NCBI GenBank assembly: GCA_046294735.1
Contig: JBKBKB010000005.1
Location: 62,001-126,000, forward strand
Reading direction: 5' to 3'
DNA length: 64,000 nt
DNA from: 34-65-8 sp046294735
GTDB lineage: Bacteria; Pseudomonadota; Alphaproteobacteria; Sphingomonadales; Sphingomonadaceae
How positions within the stretch are numbered: the stretch's first letter is position 1; each line of letters opens with the position of its first letter. This document shows, piece after piece, positions 8,471 through 18,913 of the stretch. The translations under genes were made by a program, and so were the position numbers. Below the pieces are notes generated by a model, which was given only the letters and a program-made list of their open reading frames with translations, searched no databases and was not told the DNA's origin.

Positions 8471-9541
8471 CTAACCAACCTGTGCCCGGTGCAGCAATTT
8501 GTGGTCTGCCAGCACCAGCGCCATCATCGCTTCGACCACCGGGGTGCCGCGAATGCCCACGCAGGGGTCATGCCGACCCTTGGTGCGGACCTCGGTTTCC
8601 GCGCCGTCGCGGGTGATCGATGGCACGGGGGTGAGGATCGAGCTGGTCGGCTTGAACGCCACTCGGCACACGATCGGCTGGCCGGTGCTGATCCCGCCCG
8701 CAATCCCGCCAGCGTGGTTGGCCGCGAACACCGGCGCGCCATCTGCTCCGGCGCGCATCGGATCGGCGTTCTGTTCGCCCGAGAGGCGCGCCGCGCCGAA
8801 GCCGTCGCCGATTTCCACGCCTTTCACCGCATTGATCCCCATCATCGCGGCGGCAAGGTCGGCATCGAGCTTGGCATAGATCGGTGCGCCCCATCCGGCG
8901 GGTACGCCGGTCGCCAAGCATTCGACCACCGCGCCGAGCGAGGACCCAGCTTTCCGTGCGTCGTCGACCAGTGCCTCCCACCGCGCGGCAGCGGCGGCAT
9001 CGGGGCACCAGAACGGGTTGCGGCCGATCTCGCCCGCATCGAAGTTGGCCGGGTCGACCGCATCGCCGCCGATCTCCGCGACATAGGCGAGGATGGCCAC
9101 CTCCGGGATCACCAACCGGGCGATCGCCCCTGCCGCCACTCGCGCCGCTGTCTCGCGTGCGCTCGAACGCCCGCCGCCGCGATAGTCGCGCAGGCCGTAC
9201 TTGGCGTCATAGGCATAGTCGGCATGGCCAGGGCGATAAGCCCGGGCGATCTCCGAGTAGTCCTTGCTGCGCTGGTCGGTGTTCTCGATCATCAGGCTGA
9301 TCGGGGTACCGGTGGTTTTGCCCTCAAACGTGCCGGAGAGCACGCGGACCTGGTCGGGTTCGTTGCGCTGGGTGGTGAACTTGTTCTGCCCCGGGCGGCG
9401 CGCATCAAGGAACGGCTGGATCGCGGCTTCATCAAGGGCGAGCCCCGGCGGGCACCCGTCTACCACTGCCCCCAGGGCAGGGCCGTGGCTTTCGCCCCAG
9501 GTCGTCATGCGGAAAACCCGCCCGAAAGTGTTCCAGCTCAT
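8471..9541 (-). CDS. aroC: Chorismate synthase
   Basis: Last enzyme of the shikimate pathway: FMN-dependent anti-1,4-elimination of phosphate from EPSP to give chorismate. It has 356 residues. Family signatures: MTTWGESHGPALG near the N-terminus, RRPGQNKFTTQRNE, and GGGRSSARETAARVAAGA with the conserved arginines, then GGISTGQPI and RHDPCVGIRGTPV. The ATG at 9541 gives the standard MSWNTFGRVFRMTTWGESHG start. It is divergent from ruvA. Confidence 0.98.
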   Translation of the reverse strand: MSWNTFGRVFRMTTWGESHGPALGAVVDGCPPGLALDEAAIQPFLDARRPGQNKFTTQRNEPDQVRVLSGTFEGKTTGTPISLMIENTDQRSKDYSEIARAYRPGHADYAYDAKYGLRDYRGGGRSSARETAARVAAGAIARLVIPEVAILAYVAEIGGDAVDPANFDAGEIGRNPFWCPDAAAAARWEALVDDARKAGSSLGAVVECLATGVPAGWGAPIYAKLDADLAAAMMGINAVKGVEIGDGFGAARLSGEQNADPMRAGADGAPVFAANHAGGIAGGISTGQPIVCRVAFKPTSSILTPVPSITRDGAETEVRTKGRHDPCVGIRGTPVVEAMMALVLADHKLLHRAQVG

Positions 9542-9619
9542 GTCACCCGTCTTGTCGCAACTGTGCGCGGCTGTCCATTGCCGCTGGACCAAACGATTCT
9601 TTGCGGGCAGGAACAAACC

Positions 9620-10222
9620 ATGATTGCAAAGCTGCGCGGCCTGCTTGACGAAACCGGCACCGATTGGGCGGTGATCGACGTGGCGGGGGTCGGCTATTTC
9701 GTCCACTGTTCGGCCAAGACCCTGTCCGCTTTGGGTGAGCGGGGAGAGGCGTGCACGCTTTACACCGACCTTCAGGTTTCCGAGAACGACATGCGCCTCC
9801 TTGGCTTTGCTGACAGCGGCGAGCGGGACTGGTTCCGCCTGCTTACCCAGGTGCAGGGGGTGGGCAGCAAGGTCGCGCTGGCGATCCTCAGCGCGCTGTC
9901 GGCGGGCGAACTGCAGGCGGCCTGCGCCAATGGCGATGCGGCGATGGTCGCCCGCGCGCAGGGCGTGGGGCCGAAGCTGGCGGGGCGGATCGTCAACGAG
10001 TTGAAGGACAAGGCGGGCGCGATGCCCTCGTCCGGTCGCGTGGCGGGCGTCGCGATCACCCCCGCAGGCAGCAACAGTGCCGACGCGGTCAGCGCGCTGG
10101 AAAACCTGGGCTTCAAACCCGCCGTCGCCGCCCGCGCCGTGGCCCTGGCACAAGGCGAGCTGGGCGAGGGGGCGAGCGAAAGCGACCTGATCCGCGTGGC
10201 GCTCAAGCGGGCGGCGGGGTGA
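9620..10222 (+). CDS. ruvA: Holliday junction branch migration protein RuvA
   Basis: Tetrameric Holliday-junction-binding subunit of the RuvAB motor. It has 200 residues, starting MIAKLRG, with the N-terminal OB fold, the helix-hairpin-helix regions (VQGVGSKVALAILSAL and AQGVGPKLAGRIVNELKD), and a C-terminal RuvB-binding domain (AVSALENLGFKPAVAARAV). ruvB follows after 7 bp. No ruvC was seen next to it. Confidence 0.97.
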   Translation: MIAKLRGLLDETGTDWAVIDVAGVGYFVHCSAKTLSALGERGEACTLYTDLQVSENDMRLLGFADSGERDWFRLLTQVQGVGSKVALAILSALSAGELQAACANGDAAMVARAQGVGPKLAGRIVNELKDKAGAMPSSGRVAGVAITPAGSNSADAVSALENLGFKPAVAARAVALAQGELGEGASESDLIRVALKRAAG

Positions 10223-10229
10223 ACCGGCA

Positions 10230-11258
<1,029 letters not shown>

Positions 11259-11316
11259 GGGTTTCGTTGGGATTTGCCACCGGTTCGGTTCCATAACGGG
11301 ACAGTCACGGGGAAGA

Positions 11317-11339
11317 GCCGGAAATCGGCGCGTTTTTTT
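11317..11339 (+). terminator. Candidate terminator after ruvB
   Basis: A short GCCG-GAAAT-CGGC hairpin is followed after 3 nt by seven T residues (11333-11339), about 60 bp beyond the ruvB stop. The stem is only 4 bp, so the T-run is the stronger part of the evidence. Confidence 0.45.
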
Positions 11340-11478
11340 GCCGCAGACGCAGCCGAATCATAGTTAATCCGATTGCCGATTTAAGGAGTTGGTCGCTTCT
11401 TGGTGTCACAGGGACGTGTTCATGGGGGCGGAGACGCCGCTTCCACTCACGGCCCGGATGCAACAAGAGAGCTTGCTC

Positions 11479-13122
11479 ATGTCGGTAAAATTGGCCCTGG
11501 CGAAACTGTCCGCGACTGCTGCGGGCACCGCGCTGCTCGCAGGTGGCGCGGTCCACGTCGCTGAACCGATGGCGACGGAACAGCCGTCCTACAAGTCTGC
11601 CAAGTCGATCAAGGCGGCCAAGGCGCAGCCCCGCTACGTCAAGCAGCAGACGGCCAAGCGTCACGTGCCCAAGACGGTCCAGCGTAAGCGCCGGGTCGTC
11701 CAGCGCACGATCGAATGCGTTCCTGCCGGTCCGGGCTCGATCGTCCAGGGGCCGCTCGGCGGCATGGGCGGCGTGCGCACGGTTCCCGGTGCAGGGTATG
11801 GTGCGGCCAATGAATGCGCGCCGACCTATCAGTATGCGATGGCCGCGGTGCCGATGCCGCTTCCCCTGCCTCCCCTTCCGCCGGTGAGCGGCGGCGGCGG
11901 CGGTGGCGGTGTGACCGTAATCGGCGGCGGCGGCGGGTTTGGCGGCGGTTTCGGCGGCGGCTTCTTCGGCGGTTTCGTTGGCGGCAGCGGCGGGTCAAGC
12001 GGCTCGGTCGTCGTGACCTCGACCACCACCACCTCGGGCGGTTCGACCTCGTCGGGCGGCAGCTCGACCTCGACCTCGACCGGCGGTACCAGCGGCACCA
12101 GCGGCTCCAGCGGGATCGTGATTGATATCGACATCATCAACAGCAGCGGCGGAAGCGGAGGTACATCGACATCCACCGGCGGTCTGAGTTCGACTACCAC
12201 TACTGGCGGCCTCAGCTCGACCACGACCAGCTCCACCGGCGGCAGCAGCACCACCACGGGCGGGGTCAGTACCTCGACCGGCGGTGTCTCAACTTCGACC
12301 AGTACGGGCGGGGTCAGCACCTCGACCGGCGGTGTCTCAACTTCGACCAGTACGGGTGGGGTCAGCACCTCGACCGGAGGCGTTTCAACCTCCACGGGTG
12401 GCGTTTCGACCTCAACCGGTGGTGTGTCGAGCTCTTCGGGCAACGTCTCGAGCTCTTCGGGCAACGTCTCGAGCTCTTCGGGCAATGTCTCGAGCTCTTC
12501 GGGCAATGTCTCGAGCTCTTCGGGCAATGTTTCAAGCTCTTCGGGCAATGTCAGCAGTTCGTCGGGCAACGTATCCAGCTCGTCCGGCAATGTATCGAGT
12601 TCCTCGTCGAGCAGCTCCAGTTCCTCGTCGTCCTCCTCCTCCTCCAGCAGCTCCAGCTCCTCGTCTTCGGGCGGTTCGGGTGGCAGTGGTGGTTCCGGCG
12701 GAAGTGGCGGCCACCCGGGAACCACCACCAGCGGCGGCTCTGGCGGCTCATCCTCCTCATCCAGTGGCGGCTCGTCGAGTTCTTCTTCGGGCGGCAGTGG
12801 CAGCTCGTCGAGCAGCAGCTCCTCGTCCTCCTCGTCGAGCAGCTCGAGCTCATCCTCGGGCGGGATTTCGACCAGCTCCACCAGTTCGGGCAACATCAGC
12901 ACCAGCAGCACCAGCTCCTCGTCGAGCAGCTCGGGTTCGTCCTCGACTTCGGGCGGCAGCGGATCGACCAGCAGCAGCTCGTCGTCGAGCAGCAGTTCTT
13001 CCTCTTCGGGTGGCACCAGCGGCGGCACGCCGGTTCCCGCTCCGCCGATGATGATCCTGTTCGGCGCTGCGGCAGCGGCGATCCTAGGGCGGCGCAAGTT
13101 CAAGGTGATCCGCGGCGGCTGA
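11479..13122 (+). CDS. Serine-rich repeat surface protein with PEP-CTERM-like tail
   Basis: About 547 residues. The N-terminus MSVKLALAKLSATAAGTALL looks like a signal sequence and is followed by a Lys/Arg-rich stretch (about 35-75). A Gly-rich segment, GGVSTST repeats, eight SSSSGNV repeats, and long nearly pure Ser runs broken by GGSGG then follow. The C-terminus TPVPAPPMMILFGAAAAAILGRRKFK has a VPAP motif, a hydrophobic helix and a basic cluster, as in PEP-CTERM/exosortase sorting signals. It is probably exported and cell-surface, and a candidate for heavy glycosylation, but no function is known. Alternative starts at 11389 or 11458 are possible. Confidence 0.75.
   Translation: MSVKLALAKLSATAAGTALLAGGAVHVAEPMATEQPSYKSAKSIKAAKAQPRYVKQQTAKRHVPKTVQRKRRVVQRTIECVPAGPGSIVQGPLGGMGGVRTVPGAGYGAANECAPTYQYAMAAVPMPLPLPPLPPVSGGGGGGGVTVIGGGGGFGGGFGGGFFGGFVGGSGGSSGSVVVTSTTTTSGGSTSSGGSSTSTSTGGTSGTSGSSGIVIDIDIINSSGGSGGTSTSTGGLSSTTTTGGLSSTTTSSTGGSSTTTGGVSTSTGGVSTSTSTGGVSTSTGGVSTSTSTGGVSTSTGGVSTSTGGVSTSTGGVSSSSGNVSSSSGNVSSSSGNVSSSSGNVSSSSGNVSSSSGNVSSSSGNVSSSSGNVSSSSSSSSSSSSSSSSSSSSSSSSSGGSGGSGGSGGSGGHPGTTTSGGSGGSSSSSSGGSSSSSSGGSGSSSSSSSSSSSSSSSSSSSGGISTSSTSSGNISTSSTSSSSSSSGSSSTSGGSGSTSSSSSSSSSSSSSGGTSGGTPVPAPPMMILFGAAAAAILGRRKFKVIRGG
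12257..12594 (+). repeat. Tandem coding repeats (GGVSTST then SSSSGNV units)
   Basis: Inside the serine-rich gene, GGVSTST-type units occupy about 12257-12426, including a near-exact duplicated stretch of more than 40 bp. From 12427 to 12594 there are eight 21 bp units encoding SSSSGNV. The first five units are nearly identical in DNA, while the last three differ by synonymous changes, which suggests recent expansion at the upstream end. Confidence 0.9.
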
Positions 13123-13150
13123 TCCGTCCAGGCTCCGGCCGCAAGGGAAA

Positions 13151-13184
13151 AAAGGGCGGCCTCCGAAAAGGAGCCGCCCTTTTT
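13151..13184. terminator. Bidirectional rho-independent terminator
   Basis: AAAGGGCGGC(C)TCC pairs with GGAGCCGCCCTTT around a GAAAA loop. A T-run closes the right side and an A-run precedes the left side. It lies between the stops of the convergent serine-rich and rhodanese genes, so it can serve both. Confidence 0.9.
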
Positions 13185-13206
13185 CTGTGCTCCTGCCCGA
13201 GGTGCG

Positions 13207-13638
13207 CTATTGCGCGGGGGTGATCGTTTGTCCCTGCGCGATCCAGTCCAGAATGCCGCCTTCAAGGTGCCGTACGGTGGCATCGCGGTGCGACGCAAGT
13301 TGTTCGGCAGCAAGGCCTGAGCGGCGGTCCGACCGGCAGAACAGCACCGTCTCCTTGCCCGGTTCATCGGTGATCGCGGCCGGGTCGAACCGGTCAAGCG
13401 GAATGTTGACGGCACCGGGAATGCTGCCTTCGGCAAACTCTTGTGGCGTGCGCACATCGACCAGGCGAACCTTGCCCTCGGCGACCAGCGCCGCGAGTTC
13501 CGCAGCCCTCACCGTGGTGACGCCTGCTGCCTTCTCAGGCATGACCGCCGCATCGTCCGCCGCGCCGATGGCCGGGGAACAGGCCCCGGCCAGCAGCAGG
13601 ACGGCGAGCGCCGGTGCCTTGAGCGCCAGGCGCATCAT
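13207..13638 (-). CDS. Rhodanese-like domain lipoprotein
   Basis: A 143-residue exported protein with a signal peptide ending in LLLAGAC (lipobox-like, Cys20) and a single rhodanese domain. Features are LVDVRTPQEFAEGSIPGAVNIPL and the active-site loop CRSDRRSG (Cys101), with GGILDWIAQG at the end. The catalytic Cys is kept, so sulfurtransferase activity is possible; the physiological acceptor is unknown. Its start overlaps the acnA stop by 4 bp (alternative ATG 3 nt downstream), so it is read from the acnA transcript. Confidence 0.88.
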   Translation of the reverse strand: MMRLALKAPALAVLLLAGACSPAIGAADDAAVMPEKAAGVTTVRAAELAALVAEGKVRLVDVRTPQEFAEGSIPGAVNIPLDRFDPAAITDEPGKETVLFCRSDRRSGLAAEQLASHRDATVRHLEGGILDWIAQGQTITPAQ

Positions 13639-16307
13639 GCGGCCAGCTTGCGCAGCACGTAGTGAAGGATGCCACCGTTGCGGAAATACTCCAGTTCATT
13701 GGCGGTATCGATCCGGCACAGGGCTGTGAAGGTGAAGCTGGACCCGTCAGTGCGGGTCACTTCCACGGTCACGTCCTGCTGCGGCTGGATCTTGGCCAGA
13801 CCCTTGATGGTGAAGCTGTCATCGCCCGTCAGGCCTAGTGTTTCGCGCGTGTCGCCATCTTTGAACTGCAGTGGCAGCACGCCCATGCCGACCAGGTTGG
13901 AACGGTGGATTCGCTCGAAGCTTTCGACGATCACCGCGCGCACGCCCAGCAGGTTGGTGCCCTTGGCCGCCCAGTCGCGGCTGGAGCCGGTGCCGTATTC
14001 CTTGCCCGCGATCACCACCAGGGCTGTGCCGTCGGCCTTGTGCTTCATCGCCGCGTCATAGACGGGCATGGTCTCGCCCTTGTAGCTGGAGAACCCGCCT
14101 TCGGTGCCGGGGACCATCTCGTTGCGGATGCGGATATTGGCAAAGGTGCCGCGCATCATCACGTCATGATGCCCGCGCCGCGCGCCGTAGGAGTTGAAGT
14201 CCGCCTTGGCGACCTGATGCTCGAGCAGCCACTGGCCGGCCGGGCTGTCGGCCTTGATCGAACCGGCCGGGCTGATGTGGTCGGTGGTGATCGAATCGCC
14301 CAGGATCAGCAGCGGCTTTGCCTCGATCACGTCAGTCACCGGCTCGGGCGTCATGGTCATGCCCTCGAAGTAGGGCGGGTTGGCAACATAAGTGCTGCCG
14401 GCGCGCCACTGGTAGGTCTCGCTGCCGGTCACGTTGATCGCCTGCCAGTGGGCATCGCCCTTGTAGACATCAGCATAGCGCGCCTGGAACATGGCGCGGT
14501 CCATGCAGGCATTCATGGTGGTGGTGACTTCGTCGTTGCTCGGCCAGATGTCCTTCAGGAACACGTCCTGGCCATCTTTGCCCGTTCCGATCGGGGTGGT
14601 GGTGAAATCCTCGATCACCGTGCCCTTGAGCGCATAGGCGACCACCAGCGGTGGGCTGGCGAGGAAGTTGGCGCGCACGTCAGGCGAGACGCGGCCTTCG
14701 AAGTTGCGGTTGCCGGAAATGACGGCAGCGGCGACCAGGCCATTCTCGTTGATTGCCTTGCTGATCGGCTCGGCCAGCGGGCCGGAATTGCCGATGCAGG
14801 TGGTGCAGCCATAGCCGACCAGGTTGAACCCGATGTTGTCGAGGTGCGACTGGAGCCCGGCCTTGTTGAGGTAGTCGGTCACCACCTGCGATCCGGGCGC
14901 GAGCGAGGTCTTGACCCAGGGTTTGGGCTTGAGGCCGAGCTCATCCGCCTTCTTGGCGACGAGGCCGGCAGCGACCATCACGCCGGGGTTGCTGGTGTTA
15001 GTGCAGCTGGTGATGGCAGCGATCATCACGTCGCCGTCACCGATGTCGAAATCCTTGCCGTCGACGGCAACGCGCTGGTTCGCCTTCTTGTAGGTTTCGG
15101 CCATGTCGGCGGCGAAGACATCGTCCACCTCGGTCAGGTTGACCCGGTCCTGCGGGCGCTTCGGCCCGGCGAGCGAGGGCACCACCGTGCCCATGTCGAG
15201 TTCCAGCGTGCTGGTGAAGACCGGATCGGCCGCACCCGGCTCGATCCAGAAACCCTGTTCGCGGGCATAGGCTTCGACCAAGGCAATCTGGCTTTCCTCG
15301 CGGCCGGTCAGGCGCAGGTAGTCGAGGGTCTTGCCGTCGATCCCGAAGAAGCCGCAGGTCGCGCCATATTCCGGCGCCATGTTGGCCAGCGTCGCCCGGT
15401 CAGCGAGGCTGAGCGAGGCAAGGCCGGGGCCGTAGTATTCGACGAACCGGCCGACCACGCCGTGCTTGCGGAGCATGTTGGTGCAGGTCAGCACCAGGTC
15501 GGTCGCGGTCACGCCTTCCTTGAGCGCGCCGGTCAGCTTGAAGCCGACCACTTCAGGGATCAACATCGAGACCGGCTGGCCCAGCATCGCCGCTTCCGCT
15601 TCGATCCCGCCGACGCCCCAGCCCAGAACGCCAAGGCCGTTGATCATGGTGGTGTGGCTGTCAGTGCCGACGCAGGTGTCGGGATAGGCCACGGTCGCGC
15701 CGGACTGGTCGGTGCTGGTCCAGACCGTCTGGGCGATGTTTTCCAGGTTAACCTGATGGCAGATGCCGGTGCCCGGCGGCACGGCATAAAAATTGTTGAG
15801 CGACTTGGAACCCCACTTGAGGAAGTCGTAACGCTCCATATTGCGGTGGTATTCGATCTCGACGTTCTCCTCGAACGCTTTGGGATGGCCGAATTCGTCG
15901 ACCATGACCGAGTGATCGATCACCAGGTTGACCGGCACCAGCGGGTTGATCTTGCTGGTGTCGCCGCCGAGCTTGGCAATCGCATCGCGCATCGCGGCGA
16001 GGTCAACCACGCAGGGCACGCCGGTGAAATCCTGCAGCAGCACGCGGGCCGGGCGATACTGGATTTCCGCGCCGGTTATCGGGTTTTTCTGCCAGTCCGC
16101 AATCGCCTGCACATCGGCGGTGGACACGGTAAAACCACCATCCTCGAACCGCAGCATGTTTTCCAGCAGGACCTTCATCGAAAACGGCAGGCGCGACACA
16201 TCGCCGACTTTTTCCGCCGCCTTTTTCAGCGAGTAATAGGCATAGTCTTTGCCGCCCACGGTGAGGGTGGAGCGGGTTCCGAGCGTGTCCTTGCCGACCT
16301 GGGTCAT
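13635..16307 (-). CDS. acnA: Aconitate hydratase A
   Basis: TCA-cycle and glyoxylate-cycle enzyme interconverting citrate and isocitrate via cis-aconitate. It has 890 residues, standard for AcnA. The [4Fe-4S] ligands are Cys435 (AITSCTNTSNP), Cys501 and Cys504 (GYGCTTCIGNSG). Other signatures are CVGTDSHTTMINGLGVLGWGVGG and the C-terminal swivel domain GAGKEYGTGSSRDWAAKG-like segment GKEYGTGSSRDWAAKG. It is followed by, and coupled to, the rhodanese lipoprotein. Confidence 0.98.
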   Translation of the reverse strand: MTQVGKDTLGTRSTLTVGGKDYAYYSLKKAAEKVGDVSRLPFSMKVLLENMLRFEDGGFTVSTADVQAIADWQKNPITGAEIQYRPARVLLQDFTGVPCVVDLAAMRDAIAKLGGDTSKINPLVPVNLVIDHSVMVDEFGHPKAFEENVEIEYHRNMERYDFLKWGSKSLNNFYAVPPGTGICHQVNLENIAQTVWTSTDQSGATVAYPDTCVGTDSHTTMINGLGVLGWGVGGIEAEAAMLGQPVSMLIPEVVGFKLTGALKEGVTATDLVLTCTNMLRKHGVVGRFVEYYGPGLASLSLADRATLANMAPEYGATCGFFGIDGKTLDYLRLTGREESQIALVEAYAREQGFWIEPGAADPVFTSTLELDMGTVVPSLAGPKRPQDRVNLTEVDDVFAADMAETYKKANQRVAVDGKDFDIGDGDVMIAAITSCTNTSNPGVMVAAGLVAKKADELGLKPKPWVKTSLAPGSQVVTDYLNKAGLQSHLDNIGFNLVGYGCTTCIGNSGPLAEPISKAINENGLVAAAVISGNRNFEGRVSPDVRANFLASPPLVVAYALKGTVIEDFTTTPIGTGKDGQDVFLKDIWPSNDEVTTTMNACMDRAMFQARYADVYKGDAHWQAINVTGSETYQWRAGSTYVANPPYFEGMTMTPEPVTDVIEAKPLLILGDSITTDHISPAGSIKADSPAGQWLLEHQVAKADFNSYGARRGHHDVMMRGTFANIRIRNEMVPGTEGGFSSYKGETMPVYDAAMKHKADGTALVVIAGKEYGTGSSRDWAAKGTNLLGVRAVIVESFERIHRSNLVGMGVLPLQFKDGDTRETLGLTGDDSFTIKGLAKIQPQQDVTVEVTRTDGSSFTFTALCRIDTANELEYFRNGGILHYVLRKLAA

Positions 16308-16490
16308 GCGCGCAGTGTCCTTTCGTGCGATTCCAACAGCGATGGGCCACCCGCGCGGCAGGGCCGGAAATGGGCGGCTTGTCTCAGGCGCGGCCCTGCG
16401 CTTTCACGGCGGCAAAATCAAGGGCGCGCCGCCTTGGGCCGGGCCAATTGCGACTATCGTCGGGCAAAGTGCAGGCGACCTAGCGTCCGG

Positions 16491-17372
16491 TTAGACTGCG
16501 CTCTGTTCCGGCCGCCTGCGGGTGGCGATCCAGCAACCAATCACGATCAGGACGGTCCCGGCAACGGTGCCACCGGTCACCGGCTCGGCGAACATCAGCC
16601 AGCCGAACAGCGCGGCCCACAGGAAGCCGGTGTATTCGACCGGGACCAGCACTTGCGCCTCGGCCCGGGCATAGGCCCAGGTCAGGCTCAGCAGGGCACA
16701 GACCGCCAGCACCGCACCGGTTGCAATCTGCGCCAGCGCCGCCTGGTCAGGCCACTGCAGCAGGAACGGCGCCCCCGGCAGCAGGGCAAGGGCGACCAGC
16801 CCGTTCTGGAAGAAGGCCACCTCGCCCGGCCCGGCAATCAGCGCCTGCTGGCGCTGGATGATGAGGTTCCATGCATAGAGCAGGGCGGACAGCAGCAGCG
16901 CGGCAAGGCCGACCAGCATGTCCTGCGTCAAAGGCTCGCGCCCCAGCTTGCTGCCGACGATCACCACCACTCCGGCCAGGCCCAGGGCCGCGCCGATCAC
17001 CGCCTTGCGCTCGACCGTCTCACCCAGCAGCAGCGCGGCTAGGTAGAGCGCAATCAGCGGGGCTATGAACGACAGCGCAATCGCCTCGGCCAGAGGCAGG
17101 CGGGTTAGCGAGAAGAAGAACGCCAGCGCCATGATCGCGACCACGGCACTGCGTTTCACATGGACCCGCAAGGTGGCGCGGGGCGGGATTTGCCGCCCGT
17201 TCCACAGCCACCACGGCAGCACCAGCAGGGTGCCAAGGAGGTTGCGCAGCAAGACCGCGCTGTAGGCCCCGACCGCCAGCGCCGCGCCTTTCATGTAGGC
17301 GTCCATCGCCGAAAACAGCCCGATTCCGATCACGGTCATGATGACCGGGGCCAATGCGCTGCGGCTGTTCAT
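16491..17372 (-). CDS. DMT superfamily (EamA) transporter
   Basis: A 293-residue inner-membrane protein with about ten hydrophobic helices in two EamA repeats. The first repeat contains LLRNLLGTLLVLPWWLW and the second GVVVIVGSKLG and LTWAYARAEAQVLVPVEYTGFLWAALFGWLMF. The family exports amino acids and other metabolites; the substrate cannot be told from sequence. It stands alone, leftward, divergent from the L,D-transpeptidase gene. Confidence 0.88.
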   Translation of the reverse strand: MNSRSALAPVIMTVIGIGLFSAMDAYMKGAALAVGAYSAVLLRNLLGTLLVLPWWLWNGRQIPPRATLRVHVKRSAVVAIMALAFFFSLTRLPLAEAIALSFIAPLIALYLAALLLGETVERKAVIGAALGLAGVVVIVGSKLGREPLTQDMLVGLAALLLSALLYAWNLIIQRQQALIAGPGEVAFFQNGLVALALLPGAPFLLQWPDQAALAQIATGAVLAVCALLSLTWAYARAEAQVLVPVEYTGFLWAALFGWLMFAEPVTGGTVAGTVLIVIGCWIATRRRPEQSAV

Positions 17373-17531
17373 CGGACTGACCCTTAGGCTGGGGCCGCGG
17401 GGAGGTCACGCGCGAAGGCAATTCACCGTGCAGCAAGGGGCGATGCTTGATGAAGGCCGCCAATTGGGGCAAACTTGGAGTGTTCGGTCACATGACCCGC
17501 GCCTTGTCCGGCCCGGTCGCAGGGGTTTTCA

Positions 17532-18905
17532 ATGTCTTTTGCCGTACCTTTCCGTCTTTCCCTGATGTGGACGGCGGCGTTTGCCATGCCTGCCACCACC
17601 CTGGCACAAAGCGCGCCAGTAAACCTGCTGCCGCCTGAACGGGCCATTGTCGGGCAGCCGGTCGAGGCTGACAGCGATACCGTGGCAGCGCAGCGACAGG
17701 TGCAGGCCGTCCCGGAACCAGTGGCGGAGCCAGTGCTGCAAAGCTGGTCGGTTGACCATGCTGCGGCTCTGCTGGAACTGGCTGAAGGCATTGCCGCCGA
17801 AGGGCTCGACCCGGCCGACTACAACCTGTCAGCCTTGCGCGCCGCGATGGCGGCAGGGGCTGGCAGCGCGCTCGACCGTGAGGCGAGGCGGGTGTTTACC
17901 TGGCTGATCGAGGACATGCGCGACGGGCGCACGCCGATGTCGCACCGCAAGCAGTGGTTCGTGATGGACCCGGATGCGGATCGCTTTCCGACCGAACGCC
18001 TGATGGCCGAAGCGCTGGTATCGGGCGACTTCGCGGGCACGCTCCAGTCGGTTGCGCCGGTCCATCCCGACTATGCCCGCTTGCGCGCGGCGCTCGCGGC
18101 GACCCCGGCGAGTGACGCCGCCAAGCGCAAGTTGATCCGCGCCAACATGGACCGCTGGCGCTGGCTGGCGCGCGATCTCGGCCCGCAATACCTGATGACC
18201 AATGTGCCGGAATACCAGCTGCGCCTGACGGTCAACGACAAGATCGTGCGGACCTATCGCACCATTGTCGGCAAGCCTGGCCGTCAGGCGACGCCCCAGC
18301 TGGCCGAATCGATCGAAGGGGTGATTTTCAACCCGACCTGGACCGTGCCGCAGTCAATCGTGAAGGGCGAAGGGCTGGGCGCGCGGGTGCTGGGCAATCC
18401 AGCCTGGGCGAAGCAGGCCGGTTACACCGCGACGCGCGGCGCCAATGGGCTAGTGACCGTGGTTCAGCAGCCGGGACCGGGCAATTCCTTGGGCTTCATG
18501 AAGCTCGACATGCCCAACCGGCATGCGATCTTCCTGCATGATACGCCCAACCGGAACCTGTTCGGCGCGGCCAACCGGGCACTCAGCCACGGCTGCGTGC
18601 GGACCGAGCGGGCGACCGAGCTGGCGATCACGCTGTCGATCCTGCAGGCCGGGCTGACGGCGGACGAAGGCGTCGCGAAGCTCAAATCAGGCAAGTATAC
18701 CCGCGTGCCCTTCACCAAGAAGATGCCGGTCTATATCACCTATTTCACCTACGGCTCCGATATCGACGGCAAGCTTCGCAGTTTCGGCGACATCTACGGG
18801 CGTGATGCGGCTGTGCTGGCCTCGCTCGACGCGCCTCGCGTCGCCAACCGCCCGCGCGTGACCGACGAGGAAGTCATCGAAATTCTCGACGACCCGCGCG
18901 CCTGA
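17532..18905 (+). CDS. L,D-transpeptidase, YcbB/LdtD type
   Basis: A 457-residue periplasmic enzyme with a signal peptide (cleavage near AMPATTLAQ). An N-terminal scaffold region (about 75-220) is followed by the YkuD catalytic domain. The active site is HDTPNRNLF followed by RALSHGCVR, with His353 and Cys355. The family forms 3-3 cross-links in peptidoglycan using tetrapeptide donors and is insensitive to most penicillins. It converges on a second, unrelated-type L,D-transpeptidase gene 8 bp away. Confidence 0.93.
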   Translation: MSFAVPFRLSLMWTAAFAMPATTLAQSAPVNLLPPERAIVGQPVEADSDTVAAQRQVQAVPEPVAEPVLQSWSVDHAAALLELAEGIAAEGLDPADYNLSALRAAMAAGAGSALDREARRVFTWLIEDMRDGRTPMSHRKQWFVMDPDADRFPTERLMAEALVSGDFAGTLQSVAPVHPDYARLRAALAATPASDAAKRKLIRANMDRWRWLARDLGPQYLMTNVPEYQLRLTVNDKIVRTYRTIVGKPGRQATPQLAESIEGVIFNPTWTVPQSIVKGEGLGARVLGNPAWAKQAGYTATRGANGLVTVVQQPGPGNSLGFMKLDMPNRHAIFLHDTPNRNLFGAANRALSHGCVRTERATELAITLSILQAGLTADEGVAKLKSGKYTRVPFTKKMPVYITYFTYGSDIDGKLRSFGDIYGRDAAVLASLDAPRVANRPRVTDEEVIEILDDPRA

Positions 18906-18913
18906 AGCGCTGC

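Noticed and set aside
12427..12594. Possible CRISPR-like or mobile repeat array
   Set aside because: The 21 bp units are contiguous, in frame and encode SSSSGNV without spacers, so they are coding tandem repeats.
11829..13457. Very long open frame (about 540 codons) antisense to the serine-rich gene, rich in Glu, Leu and Pro
   Set aside because: It is a by-product of serine codons read backwards: TCG, AGC and TCC on one strand cannot give stops in that frame. It overlaps the terminator and the rhodanese gene and has no ribosome-binding site or family resemblance.
13905..17042. Open frame of about 1045 codons antisense to acnA and the EamA gene
   Set aside because: It is a codon-bias shadow of high-GC genes; acnA on the other strand is certain and the antisense product has no recognisable domain.
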